Below, piece after piece: positions 27,550-38,200 of a stretch of 64,000 nt of DNA. Made by a program: the position numbers and the translations under genes. Each line of letters begins with the position of its first letter. The first letter of the stretch is position 1. This DNA comes from Saccharomycopsis crataegensis (taxonomy: Eukaryota; Ascomycota; Saccharomycetes; Ascoideales; Saccharomycopsidaceae): NCBI RefSeq assembly GCF_037102585.1, contig NW_027043822.1, positions 186,001 to 250,000 on the forward strand, written 5' to 3'. Below the pieces are notes generated by a model. That model saw only the letters and a list, made by a program, of their open reading frames with translations, ran no database searches and had not been told where the DNA came from.

Positions 27550-30084
27550 TCATGCCACCCCGATCCTTCTAGCAACAATATACATGACCAAAGCAAACAA
27601 CACCATCCCCATGGTTATCGAGTTGAACCAAACCAAGCCGTCATGTTCTTGGCCAGGAACAATAACATTCATCCCCCAAAGACCAGTACAAACATTCAAA
27701 GGTAATACTATTGTACCAAGCATCGTAAGTTTGCCCAAAACATCATTCATATCATTATTGACTTTCGTCATATCGATGTTAATCTGTGCCAAATAATTCG
27801 AATGTGACCTGGCAAGAAGTTTCTCACAGTGATTCAAGCTTTGGACCATGGTGATAATATGGTCCTGAATATCACCTAAGTACATTCCGATTTCTGAGCT
27901 TGGTGACATGTTCACAAACGATTCATTACACTTTTTAGAAAAGCCTTTGATAACATCGGCTTTAGATGACAAAAGTCTCAGTAACGACATGACTTTCTTT
28001 CTTGCCTCACCAATTCGGCGCAACATATCATTCTTCCGTTGCCAGCGGATGGTAGACGACGTTGACGATGTGCTAGTTGTGCTTGTTGATGATATAGACG
28101 AGTTTTTAGTGACGATTGATCGGTTATCATGAGATTGAGAGTTCTCGGGCTTCGAATCTTCAACATCTGAATAATCGGAGTCATAATCGGAGTCATCTTC
28201 TGCGCTTTGCATCTTGATAATTTCGTCTTCAATTGCTGCCACTTCCACTTCAACTAGTTCAATCATTGGACCAAATGCATCAGTGATATCGTCAATTAAC
28301 GCATATGCTATCCAATCGGTGGAAACAGTAAGATATTCTTTGAGTAAACGACAACGTCTTCTGACATTTACTGGGTGAGGTGTTGGGGCAAAATGGAACG
28401 TCAACAACCCATCCTTGAAAACCACAATATAAATATTCAAAGGGCGTAATTCATTAAACTTCGAGCTATTTTTGAATTGCTTTTTTCTCAACATATCAAC
28501 GGCATCTTTTGAGAATGTGGACTCTAATCTTCGGCGAAATTGATCATCAGTAGCCCCGAATAGCTTTTTGTTAACCATGTTTGTAATTTTTTTCAAGAAA
28601 GGTAAATTATCATCGTCTTCAAATTCTTCGGCATTTGTGAGTTCTTTATGAACCTTAATCTTCATTTTTTCATGAACAATATCGAACGATCTGAAACAAA
28701 TGAAATAATACTCGTTGAATAGCTCTACTTTTTCTCGAGTTTCTCCCAACATGATATCCTCGGTGGTCAAGGGATGGATTCCAAAAGATTTACTAATAAC
28801 CTTCATTTCATCATCAGTGGGGTTTAGTACATCTAACCAAAAAACAATCTTTTGAGATTCATCCACCTCTGGTGGAACTGGGGTATTACCTCTGGTGTTT
28901 GCTGCCGACATCCCAGTTGAAATATTTTTGCCCACCTCATTTAATAGCACCGAAGATCCACTAGGGTTTTTTTTCTTGGAATACTGTGACCTAACAAACA
29001 AATCAGCAAATGTTTGCCCTGGTTGCAAAATTCCAGAAATTGTAGAAGCATGAATAGTGGTATCCAAATCTTCTCTGAAGTAAGCAAAACGAAATTGTTC
29101 AGCAAGCCCTGGCATGCCACGATTTGGTGAGTTTCTCAAGTTACTAGGATGACCTGTAGTATCCCATGGATTGATTCTTGGTGCTCTAAGACGACCATCC
29201 AATCCCTCCGTCTCATCCACATGGTGATGCTTCAAAAACGGCTGCAGTTCATCAACCTTACTGATAATAGGGTTCTGGAATCCCACAACCATACTGTCAC
29301 TCCTATAGTCTGTCGGTGAAGTGCCACTGACATTGTTATTTGAAAAAAAAGCATTATGGGCTTCCCTCGAATTGCTTTCATCAATAATTTTCAATTCGGA
29401 AACCTCTTCATCATAATATTCTTGTAGAACTCTCAAATCAGGCCATATCTTTGGTCCTTGTCGCTGTTCATCGTCATCAGATTGATCAATTGGAAGACAC
29501 ACATCATCAATTGAAGAGTTATCATTATCATTGTAGTTCTTTGTCGATGGCTGAGAGCCTTCAAATTCATAATCACTATCAAATAAATCATCCAAATTAT
29601 CTTCGACACTTGCGCTGGGTCTGCGATTATTGATATAGTCGTAGTTTGCAGGAAACCCACTACCAAACGTACTCCCTCTTTTGGCTTGGAAACTAAAACT
29701 GCTGTATTTCTTGGGTGCGGGGCTAGGATTGGAGTCATTATTTGTATCTGAATATGGCATATACATGTACGAGGGAGACATATTGGTTGGGCTTGCATTG
29801 AGCATCCCTTGTTCATCATTGAGCCAGTTATCGGCAAAATTGGAAGCTTTTCCTGCACTAATATTGACAGGGGGCTTGTACTTTTCTGCAGATTTTTTTC
29901 TTTTTCTGGTAGCTTTCTTTTGCCTGGTAAAGACTCGCTGATCAATGATGCCATAATTCACAGGGTCTTCATCGGCCACTCCGGAGGGTCCCACTGTTAT
30001 TTGTGCCTCGTCATTGTTGAATATGTCCAGGAAAGTGTGTCTCCTTTGGTGCAGGTTGGCCTTTAGATGATGATTAGTTGGCAT
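27550..30084 (-). CDS. CorA-type magnesium transporter (Alr1/Mnr2 family)
   Basis: The protein has 844 residues. The first 350 are disordered and charged, with a basic patch (Lys-Lys-Ala-Thr-Arg-Lys-Arg-Lys-Lys) near residue 60. The CorA cytoplasmic funnel begins at Lys-Ile-Val-Phe-Trp-Leu-Asp-Val-Leu-Asn-Pro-Thr-Asp-Asp-Glu and includes Thr-Glu-Asp-Ile-Met-Leu-Gly-Glu-Thr-Arg-Glu-Lys. Two C-terminal membrane helices flank the hallmark Gly-Met-Asn in Leu-Trp-Gly-Met-Asn-Val-Ile-Val-Pro-Gly-Gln. An acidic Ser-rich insert splits the long helix (Asp-Tyr-Asp-Ser repeats). Yeast Alr1 works at the plasma membrane and Mnr2 at the vacuole. I cannot separate the two from sequence alone. Confidence 0.9.
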   Translation of the reverse strand: MPTNHHLKANLHQRRHTFLDIFNNDEAQITVGPSGVADEDPVNYGIIDQRVFTRQKKATRKRKKSAEKYKPPVNISAGKASNFADNWLNDEQGMLNASPTNMSPSYMYMPYSDTNNDSNPSPAPKKYSSFSFQAKRGSTFGSGFPANYDYINNRRPSASVEDNLDDLFDSDYEFEGSQPSTKNYNDNDNSSIDDVCLPIDQSDDDEQRQGPKIWPDLRVLQEYYDEEVSELKIIDESNSREAHNAFFSNNNVSGTSPTDYRSDSMVVGFQNPIISKVDELQPFLKHHHVDETEGLDGRLRAPRINPWDTTGHPSNLRNSPNRGMPGLAEQFRFAYFREDLDTTIHASTISGILQPGQTFADLFVRSQYSKKKNPSGSSVLLNEVGKNISTGMSAANTRGNTPVPPEVDESQKIVFWLDVLNPTDDEMKVISKSFGIHPLTTEDIMLGETREKVELFNEYYFICFRSFDIVHEKMKIKVHKELTNAEEFEDDDNLPFLKKITNMVNKKLFGATDDQFRRRLESTFSKDAVDMLRKKQFKNSSKFNELRPLNIYIVVFKDGLLTFHFAPTPHPVNVRRRCRLLKEYLTVSTDWIAYALIDDITDAFGPMIELVEVEVAAIEDEIIKMQSAEDDSDYDSDYSDVEDSKPENSQSHDNRSIVTKNSSISSTSTTSTSSTSSTIRWQRKNDMLRRIGEARKKVMSLLRLLSSKADVIKGFSKKCNESFVNMSPSSEIGMYLGDIQDHIITMVQSLNHCEKLLARSHSNYLAQINIDMTKVNNDMNDVLGKLTMLGTIVLPLNVCTGLWGMNVIVPGQEHDGLVWFNSITMGMVLFALVMYIVARRIGVA

Positions 30085-30506
30085 GGATGAATGAATAATG
30101 ATGGTTGGTTGATAATGTTATCGTGATGGCTTTAGCAGCAGCAATTGGCAAGAAATTGAAAGCGAAAAAAAAGAGGCGATGAGATGGCTGGTTACGCTCC
30201 GATGATGTGCCAAAATTCAAAAATGGCTGTCAGAATGATTGAGAAAGGAAAGTTGGTTTAATAATCGAACGAGATAACTTCTTTTGTTTGATAATATTCG
30301 TGATATTGCTCATAGTCCAATATACACAATAATTATCGTTGACGGTACCATAAATTCTGTGTTATTCTTAGAGGGAAAACGGCGATAGGTAAAAAAAAAA
30401 AAAGCTGACATAAAAGAAAAACCAAAAAAAAAAAAAAAATTAATCACATCAGACAAGGAAGCCCATACTCATCATCAACAATCCATCAGCGCTGTCTATT
30501 TAACAA
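30085..30506. promoter_or_regulatory. Divergent promoter between the Mg-transporter gene and the Asn/Ser-rich gene
   Basis: It contains A-runs at about 30390-30403 and 30424-30439 and no gene that I can see. Confidence 0.45.
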
Positions 30507-32543
30507 ATGTCCCTGAAGCAATTTGATGCCCAGAGCTTCTCGACAGCAATGTCTTCGCCAGTGGAATCCCACTTCCTGGTGAGCCCCGAAAAGGGAGACC
30601 CCGATGACCCTCAAAATATCGATAATTTGTCGTTGTTCAACATTAACTCTGCCATCGAAACTGGCGCTGTGCCCTCGAAAACTGCTGGACTCTCCAGTAT
30701 CATTAGAGGCGCTGTTGCCGATAAACAGAAATTCGTATCGTCAACCGCAGCATCAATTGCCTCTTCAGAAAACTTGGACTCATTGACTATCAATAATTGC
30801 CCCTTGAACAACAATCCTAGACTAACCGCTGGTGGCACAATTGAAAATACCAATCATGCTGCCCAGAAATTAGACAGATTTGGGGGCTCAGGGATTTATG
30901 GTGATTGGCCTTCAAGACCACTTTCCAGATGCTCAACCAATTCAGGAATTTCTGTCACAGCTGCCAAAGATGGGGTAGAAGGGAAGCCATTAAAAAGACA
31001 TCATCATAATAATAATAATAATAATAACAACAACAACATCAACAACAATACCCAAAGCATTCATAAGCTTTCTTTATCACCCATTTCTCCTCAAAGCCAA
31101 GCAGGATTGTTACCTTCCTATAAATTTGGTGACCCAGAATCAATTTCTTCAAGATTGAATTCGACAACCAAATCGAGCAGTCACCAAACACCCATTGATA
31201 GAACTAATGATGAAGGCGTGGGAATAACTTCAGACACCGATACCGATAACCCAATGGTGTATGATGATGACGTTGATGATGATAATGCTGCAGACTACGA
31301 GCTCATGTCTGGTATAGGAAATGAAAACAGAATGCTTTCTGACCACCCAGCCATTATATTTACTGGCCAAGACGAAGAGAAAGACCAGGAAGATGATACC
31401 AATTCTATGATTGGTGTCAAAAGCGTTGCCACTCCACCCCAAGTTTTCCTCGACACAATTGGTACTTTGTCAGATGATGAGCTGACCACCAGTGATATTG
31501 AAAGCAATAACAATAATGATGTGAAAAAACAGCCTTCTGTGAGCGTTGCCGCTACTGCCGCAAATTCTCCTCAAAGCTCACATACTCATAATCATTTCAC
31601 AACTACAAATAATAATAATAAGATTTTGAATATTAACGAAAGTAGCGTTAGAAAGCTCAGAATTAATGGCTCACCTTTGACAAAAAATGATTTGGCTTTT
31701 AATAACACTAATAGTAGTGACACCAGTTCTTTGACCAACAATCATGGTAATCCTGCTACATTCAGCTCATTAATTCATAAGCACAGAAACAAGAATGGCA
31801 ATAACAACAACACTTTATCCAGGGTGAACTCTTTTAATAATAAGAGCAATACTAACATTTCCAATCTTTCGCAATCATCATCTCAGAATCAATATTCGCA
31901 GAATATTATCTCTTCAACAAATAATCATTTTTCTAATAAGCTATCGTCAAATTTGCCTAATGAACCTCCTATCACACTTTCTGAGAAAATCAATTTATTG
32001 AGACCAAAATCTCACACACATAAGCTTAATCCACAACAATTTTTCAAAAGAAATGCCCTCACCAGCTCGATGTATGCTTTGAATACATTAGCTACTTCAT
32101 CCAACAGAGAAGACCTTTTAACCCACTCTCATAATAATAGTCTTAGTAATATTAGTATGATCATGACTCCTTCAAGAGATCACCAGAATATCATTGTTGA
32201 CGATAACGAGTTGAAAAAACCAACACAAAATCACCAGTCTCCTCATAACGCAGCTAGTGTGACAGGTTCGCCTTTAAAAGTTAGTAGAGTACTGCTTGAT
32301 GAAAATGAGTATGACCATTTTGTTCAATCTGCTGCATCATTAGGCTCAACTTCAGGTCTTGGAATTGCAGCGAATCCTACTACTTCACCATCTTTTGTTC
32401 AGCAACAGCAGCAGCCAGCGCCTCCAGTATTCAACAATTCCAATCCAACATTCAATCGTCTTATCCATATGACTTCTTTGAGTACTGTTGGTGGTATCAG
32501 TGATTTTGAAGATGATGAAAGCGTTTTGAGTAGCTACAGATGA
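30507..32543 (+). CDS. Unknown Asn/Ser-rich disordered protein
   Basis: The protein has 678 residues with an ATG at 30507. Composition is dominated by Asn, Ser and Thr, with a His-then-Asn run near residue 165-180 and a Gln run near 632-638. Acidic patches occur around residues 240-290 (Asp-Asp-Asp-Val-Asp-Asp-Asp-Asn). The best candidate for a conserved segment is around residues 490-515 (Ser-Glu-Lys-Ile-Asn-Leu-Leu-Arg-Pro-Lys-Ser-His, then Phe-Phe-Lys-Arg-Asn). Several Ser-Pro sites suggest kinase control. I do not recognise the family; it looks like a regulatory or adaptor protein. The long intact frame with biased amino-acid use supports a real gene. Confidence 0.75.
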   Translation: MSLKQFDAQSFSTAMSSPVESHFLVSPEKGDPDDPQNIDNLSLFNINSAIETGAVPSKTAGLSSIIRGAVADKQKFVSSTAASIASSENLDSLTINNCPLNNNPRLTAGGTIENTNHAAQKLDRFGGSGIYGDWPSRPLSRCSTNSGISVTAAKDGVEGKPLKRHHHNNNNNNNNNNINNNTQSIHKLSLSPISPQSQAGLLPSYKFGDPESISSRLNSTTKSSSHQTPIDRTNDEGVGITSDTDTDNPMVYDDDVDDDNAADYELMSGIGNENRMLSDHPAIIFTGQDEEKDQEDDTNSMIGVKSVATPPQVFLDTIGTLSDDELTTSDIESNNNNDVKKQPSVSVAATAANSPQSSHTHNHFTTTNNNNKILNINESSVRKLRINGSPLTKNDLAFNNTNSSDTSSLTNNHGNPATFSSLIHKHRNKNGNNNNTLSRVNSFNNKSNTNISNLSQSSSQNQYSQNIISSTNNHFSNKLSSNLPNEPPITLSEKINLLRPKSHTHKLNPQQFFKRNALTSSMYALNTLATSSNREDLLTHSHNNSLSNISMIMTPSRDHQNIIVDDNELKKPTQNHQSPHNAASVTGSPLKVSRVLLDENEYDHFVQSAASLGSTSGLGIAANPTTSPSFVQQQQQPAPPVFNNSNPTFNRLIHMTSLSTVGGISDFEDDESVLSSYR

Positions 32544-33264
32544 AAATTTTTCCACTATTTGCCTGTGCTGGCTATAGTGTTTATTATATTCTACGGTTAG
32601 CTATTTTTCTTATTATGGAGCGTATTTGTGTTACCTTTTTTTTTATGTTAGTGTTTGTTTCTATTTTATTTATTTTTGGGATGGTCGTTTTGCTGTTAAT
32701 TGCGGTCGGCAAGTTTTTGATTTTCTTTTCACTGTTGTTTTATTCTCTGGTATGCTTGAATTTTAATTATTTATCGTTTGTTGTCAATAAACTTGTTGTA
32801 ATATGTTGTAGATCCATTCCTCAGCGCACCGCACGGCAAAGCCAAAATAGAAAAGAAGGCACGAAAATCACAAAAATATTTCTGGCTTGTGGAACCCTGT
32901 CAATGTAACTATAAATATAATATCAATTCCTCGGACAACTTTTTCTTGTTGATTATTCTGTCATCGCTTCAATACTCATAATATTTTTCAACCTCCATCT
33001 CTATTTCTTATTCATTTGTCGCTGCTTTGATTCCTTTTGGAAGCAATTATTGCGTTCTATTATTAAGTTGCCGATAAAGAAATAAACAACAGCAGAAGGC
33101 AAGAGTCAACTGAGGCTTCTCACCTATTAAAAAAAAACAAAAAAAGGAAAGAAAATTTAGCTTTCGAAATTGCCCCAATATTTTGATAACCATTGGATTT
33201 GATTTAAATATCAATCACCTCTTTCTCCATTTGCAAAATTGCAAGTTTACCCCATCATCAAAAC
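32544..33264. other. Intergenic, 3' of the Asn/Ser-rich gene and SRF1 promoter
   Basis: The first 250 bp are very T-rich and give a hydrophobic open frame (32540-32908) that I treat as spurious. An A-run at about 33127-33146 precedes the SRF1 leader. Confidence 0.5.
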
Positions 33265-34707
33265 ATGTCAAGTGATAATAATAGCAAGGAGCCTTCTCAA
33301 CACAACAAACGGCTGGATCAATTCCAGAAATCACCCAAAAATGGGATTGTGTCTAATAATATTTTCCAAACAGCTCCACAATTGCCACCTTCAGATTCTC
33401 AAGTTATTGTCAATGTTCCCCACAGCGAGAACCTTGATAGATTAAACGTATATAACCTTGAAGCAACCGTCATTCCTCCATATGTCCTTGATAGTGTTGG
33501 GAAGGCACAATTTCTGCAACAATCCCAAAACACTGAATCTCAAGGAGGTGATTATAGAAACTATGTGGGTAACAATGAGGTGGATTTATCAACTTTGAAC
33601 AACACTAGTAATAACCAGAATGATTTGTTTTTGTCGTCGATTAACAATAATTGGAATCAATTTCTTGATACTATTGAGTCCAAATCTTCAAATTTGGTGA
33701 AAAATAAAATCATTTCTTTGGATTATCGAGGCGATGGTCGTCACAACAATGATGAACCACCATCCAAGCAACCAGGTACTAGCAAACTGCTTGCCAACAT
33801 TGACGAAAAAGACCTGGTTAATTTACCGAGCTCAAGTATTTTCGAAGATAGTAGTGCTAGTGAATACAAATTACCAGACTTATCAGGCCCTTGGGAAGGC
33901 GATGAAAGATTGAGAAAAGTCTTGAACCAGGACGTTTATGCCATTAATGGTAATTCTGAAGGGTTTGCCAATGCTGGGTTTACCAATTGGTTTAACTTTT
34001 CCAAATCAAAGGACGGTGAAACAGACAATAAGAAACATCATTTGGGTAGAGGAAATAATGACTATTCTCCGAAGATTCGCTCGTCGGCAAAATACTGGAT
34101 GTCCACCGAGCAACGAACTAGATGGAAACCGTGGTTCAAACAAATGTTTTTATTCAATCCTTACTTATTAGTCGCACTTAGGTCTATAATGTTAGTGCTT
34201 TGTGTCGTTGCTCTTGGGCTTGCGGTGTCGATTTATAAAAACAGTCAAGAGCACAATGATATCATCCAGCAACAACCAAGTACCATCATGGCGATTGTCG
34301 TACAATCTGTGGCGTCAGTGTACTTGATTTACGTTGCTTATGATGAATACAATGGTAAACCCGTCGGTCTAAGGGATCCCATGGGAAAGCTTAAATTGAT
34401 CCTATTGGATTTGTTGTTTATTATCTTTAGTGCCGCAAACTTATCTTTGGCGTATAATACCCTTTATGATGATCGTTGGGTTTGTGTCGACGACAAAGGA
34501 TCAGTAAGTGATTTATCTCCCCGCGAAAATGACTCTAAATTGACTACTGTGGCATATTCAGATCTGGTGGTGACGAAAGTTCTGACAATTTGTGATAAGC
34601 AGAGAGCATTGTCGGCATTTTTATTTTTCACTTTAGTGATGTGGGTGTTCACTTTTTCCATTAGTATTTTCAGGGTGGTTGATAGAGTTGCCTCTCCAAA
34701 ATCATGA
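33265..34707 (+). CDS. SRF1: Regulator of phospholipase D Srf1
   Basis: The protein has 480 residues (yeast 437). The N-terminal 290 residues are soluble and polar, with Pro-Pro-Tyr-Val-Leu-Asp and Gly-Pro-Trp-Glu-Gly-Asp-Glu-Arg-Leu motifs that match yeast Srf1. The C-terminal half has four membrane helices (about 302-325, 341-362, 376-398, 449-472). It carries the highly similar blocks Gln-Gln-Pro-Ser-Thr-Ile-Met-Ala-Ile, Gly-Lys-Pro-Val-Gly-Leu-Arg and Lys-Leu-Ile-Leu-Leu-Asp-Leu-Leu-Phe-Ile-Ile-Phe. Yeast Srf1 works with the phospholipase D Spo14 and affects lipid homeostasis. The identification rests on these colinear blocks. Confidence 0.88.
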   Translation: MSSDNNSKEPSQHNKRLDQFQKSPKNGIVSNNIFQTAPQLPPSDSQVIVNVPHSENLDRLNVYNLEATVIPPYVLDSVGKAQFLQQSQNTESQGGDYRNYVGNNEVDLSTLNNTSNNQNDLFLSSINNNWNQFLDTIESKSSNLVKNKIISLDYRGDGRHNNDEPPSKQPGTSKLLANIDEKDLVNLPSSSIFEDSSASEYKLPDLSGPWEGDERLRKVLNQDVYAINGNSEGFANAGFTNWFNFSKSKDGETDNKKHHLGRGNNDYSPKIRSSAKYWMSTEQRTRWKPWFKQMFLFNPYLLVALRSIMLVLCVVALGLAVSIYKNSQEHNDIIQQQPSTIMAIVVQSVASVYLIYVAYDEYNGKPVGLRDPMGKLKLILLDLLFIIFSAANLSLAYNTLYDDRWVCVDDKGSVSDLSPRENDSKLTTVAYSDLVVTKVLTICDKQRALSAFLFFTLVMWVFTFSISIFRVVDRVASPKS

Positions 34708-35209
34708 ACAAAGAGTTTGAAAAATAGAAAAACATGAACGAATGAGGAGGGAAATAAAGCCGGCATGGAAATTTGGTTTTTTGTTCCTTCTTCATGATTA
34801 TATTATATTGGGTGATTCCTTTCTTTTATCTTTATTATTTATTTATTTATTTTTATTTATTAAAATTTTTTTCACTATTTGCTTGTTATTCCATTACTTT
34901 ACATAGACTTACTTCTTTCTACTGTTATTTTCTTTTCTCTCATGGGTATGCTACAAACACCAAATGCATGAATTCATCATTTCTAAATTTTCCAAACATG
35001 TTGATTAGTTTGATGGTAATTATTACAAAGATTCAAAAAATACAAATATATAAGGTAATAGTTAAATTTGGCCAGCCAAGGACAGTTAAGGATAAAATAA
35101 ACAAGAAAGAATTAAAAAAAGAAAAAAAAAAAAAAATAAGAGAGTAATTTTTGCAAAATCACCACAGTAATTCTTAACAAATGTATCATTTGTCTATCGT
35201 ATTGTTCAT
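34708..35209. other. Intergenic between convergent SRF1 and the WD40 gene
   Basis: T-rich on the SRF1 side (34840-34870) and A-rich on the other side (about 35108-35140). These are compositional 3' end signals for both genes. I see no gene. Confidence 0.5.
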
Positions 35210-38200
35210 TTATAGCTTTCTTTTCACCATATTAACCAATTCATCACTATAATTCTCCAACAACGACCTCATAAACTCATGTTTTATGGGAAGAGAATCT
35301 GAAAATTTCTCTTCAAACTCGCCTTTCGCATCAAGATCTTTTTGAGTCAAGTCCAATTCTTGTCTCAACAATTTCAAATTTTCAAAATTGTTGGAAACAA
35401 AAGCTCCATTCTTCAATTTTTCTCTGAGCGTACCAAGTGACGATAACAAATCTTCAATGGAGTTTGAATCATCTTCTGATTTATCGCTACTAATAGTTGA
35501 TTGCGAAACACCTTTTGCGGTAGCCCTCTTCATCGTGGTAGATCTAGAAGCATAGTTGCTCGAAACTTTTGGCTTTTGACCAATTGAAGTCTCTCGCTTT
35601 GAATAAGAAGCCTTAGAAAAAGTTGTAGTTTGTTTATTGGTGCGGGGTGGATCATTTGATACCAGTCTAGATGAAGGCAACGAGACTTTAGGTTTCAAAA
35701 ACAAACTGCCGCTCGCATTATTGACATTGGCTTTTAGTGAATTCAAGTTTATAGCACCACTTTTAGTCCGTCTATCAATATTAATTGACCTGCTTTTTAA
35801 AGTCAATGAATCGTTAACACTTGAAGAATTATGCCTCATGTTTGATACAGATTTTGATTTCACAATTTTTCTTTGCACTTTGGGAATGACCATTAATGAT
35901 TTTTTCTTGGTAGCTTTCTTATGATCTCCTTCAAAATCAACTAATGATAGCATCGAGTCTCCATGGATGGAATCTGTATCGTAATCTTTAGGGAACTTAA
36001 GCTCCCAAATAAAGATACACCCATCATTACTTAAAGATATTATATTCTTTGTAATTTCTGATGAGTCTGTCACTCCATCTGCACATAACTTATTATCATA
36101 CACTTCAAGTCCCACAATCAATCCTGAATGAGGCCAGTCTGTAGTTATTAGTTTTCCAGTCGAGTAATTGAAAACTCTGATACTTTTATCAGAGCAGCTG
36201 CAGGCAATCAAATCCACATCCTTCATGACAGCAAAATTGTCAACCAATAAGCTCTTATTCAAACCACAATAAAGCTTCAAAGATCTCTTTAATTCTAAAT
36301 TCGGTAGGTTGTAAACCAGTAGCTGTTTATCATTTGTTGAAATCACCAATTCTTGAGCATTTTTCAATGAGTTCGAAGAAACGATATTCATTTTAATGGG
36401 GGTACCTTTAATTCCTAAGATCTTATCACAAGTGACATAAGGCTCATCATCATCATCATCAATCTCGATACTATGAACTGATAGGGACCTATCGGCAGAA
36501 CAAACAAGCAACTTATTGCCATGATTAAGAACTTGTATAATATTAGCCTTATGAATCGTTAAAGTTTGTAAAAGATCCCACTTCTGAGAATCATGCGAAA
36601 TCTCTATACCATCAGCTGTTTGATTACTATTATTATTATTCTCTTTGTCACTGGAATACTTTTTCTTATAGAAAACTTGCAACGTCCTATCCCTGCTTGC
36701 AGTGACAATGAAGATGAAGTCACCTACTGTGAGTTCTATTATATCATTGATTGAAGATTCATGGGCTTTAACATAATAACTATACTTGTTCGACTTTAAG
36801 TTCTTAACAAGAAAAAATCCCAACCTGTCACCAACCACCAACTCGTTCTCTCTGGTGATGCAAATAGAGGTCAATTTATTATCAATAGAATCATTCATGG
36901 AGTCCACTAAATTAAATTTTTGTTTGCTGTGGATTTGTAATTTATTGGGGTCAATTCCTTTATTATTCTCTGTCGACCCAGGATATCCGATTTGTGCCAA
37001 ATCGCCGTTCTCAGACCAAAGCAATAAGGAATTGGCACTCGAAATCTTTTTCACACCAGAAATGTACTTGAAAACCGGCTCAATTAAATTGGTGGAGGTT
37101 TTAGAAGATTGGCAGTAAATATTTATTTCATCTTGGCTGACATAGAATAATTTATCGTCACCAGCTTTGACAATAGATAAAACTTCACTGGATGGTTTTG
37201 TGATTTTTTTCCCATTGTTACTCAGAATCGCTACTAATGAGTTTCTCGTAAAGTCATCATGATCCAAGCTAAATTTCATCTCGAATAATTCCGAAAGCTT
37301 TACAGACTTTAGGCAGTTGCTTGATGTATTTCCCTCATTGATTTTCAATTCTTCATACCATAATAAATCCTGAAAATCATCAACGTAAAAAGTTGAAATT
37401 TTATTCTTAAACTTCATCAATGGAGTTATATTTAACGCTTCCAGCTCAATGCTACACAAAATTCCTGATTCGGTGAGCACTAAAATTTTTGATTCTCCAG
37501 ATTTTTGATTTCTAACCAATTTTAGCTCTGTGAAATTTTCACTTAATAATTCTGCAAGTACCACATTTTTCCCCCTGATGACGTTTAAAGTTTTCAGGTT
37601 TATCAAACTGCTATTTAAATCCAATTTCCATGCCTTTAAATGCCTTAACCCAAAAGTGAAAATGGTATCATTTAGCCAAATCATGTTATTGACAATCGAG
37701 GTGCATTTATTAGACCCAATTAATGTAACTCCGAAATTAGCACCGTTATTTATTTTCCAGACATTGAGATATCCATCATTAGATACTCCCAATGATGCCA
37801 AATATTTCCCATTTGGAGAAAAAGTTATTGAGTTGATTCCAAAAGTATGCTCGGAAATAGATGCCAATGGCCTACCAGAGGCGTCAGGAGCGAGAGAATA
37901 TAGTAATATTCGAGGTTGGTAACCAGTTTCGCCAACTGCTAATAATTTTTGGTTACTAGAAATTGACACGCAAGAGATGGTTCTCACTTTGATCCGAAGC
38001 AGTGTATGCAGCGCTCCGCTATTGTTAGGGGTACTATTAGACAATTGACCAAGACCGCTGTCCGTAATGACACCACTATTATTGTTGATAGATGACATAT
38101 TCAGAGTATGTGAATTGGAGTTCATTATTTCATCAATTCTCGAGTTTCCTGCTCCATTGTTACTAGTGGAGTTGATTTCTAAAGGGTCAGTTAAAATTGG

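Noticed and set aside
32540-32908. 122-codon hydrophobic frame with an ATGA overlap to the Asn/Ser-rich gene
   Set aside because: It lies in T-rich 3' UTR-like DNA, whose translation is automatically Phe/Leu/Ile/Val-rich. A downstream ATG overlapping a stop is not normally used in yeast.
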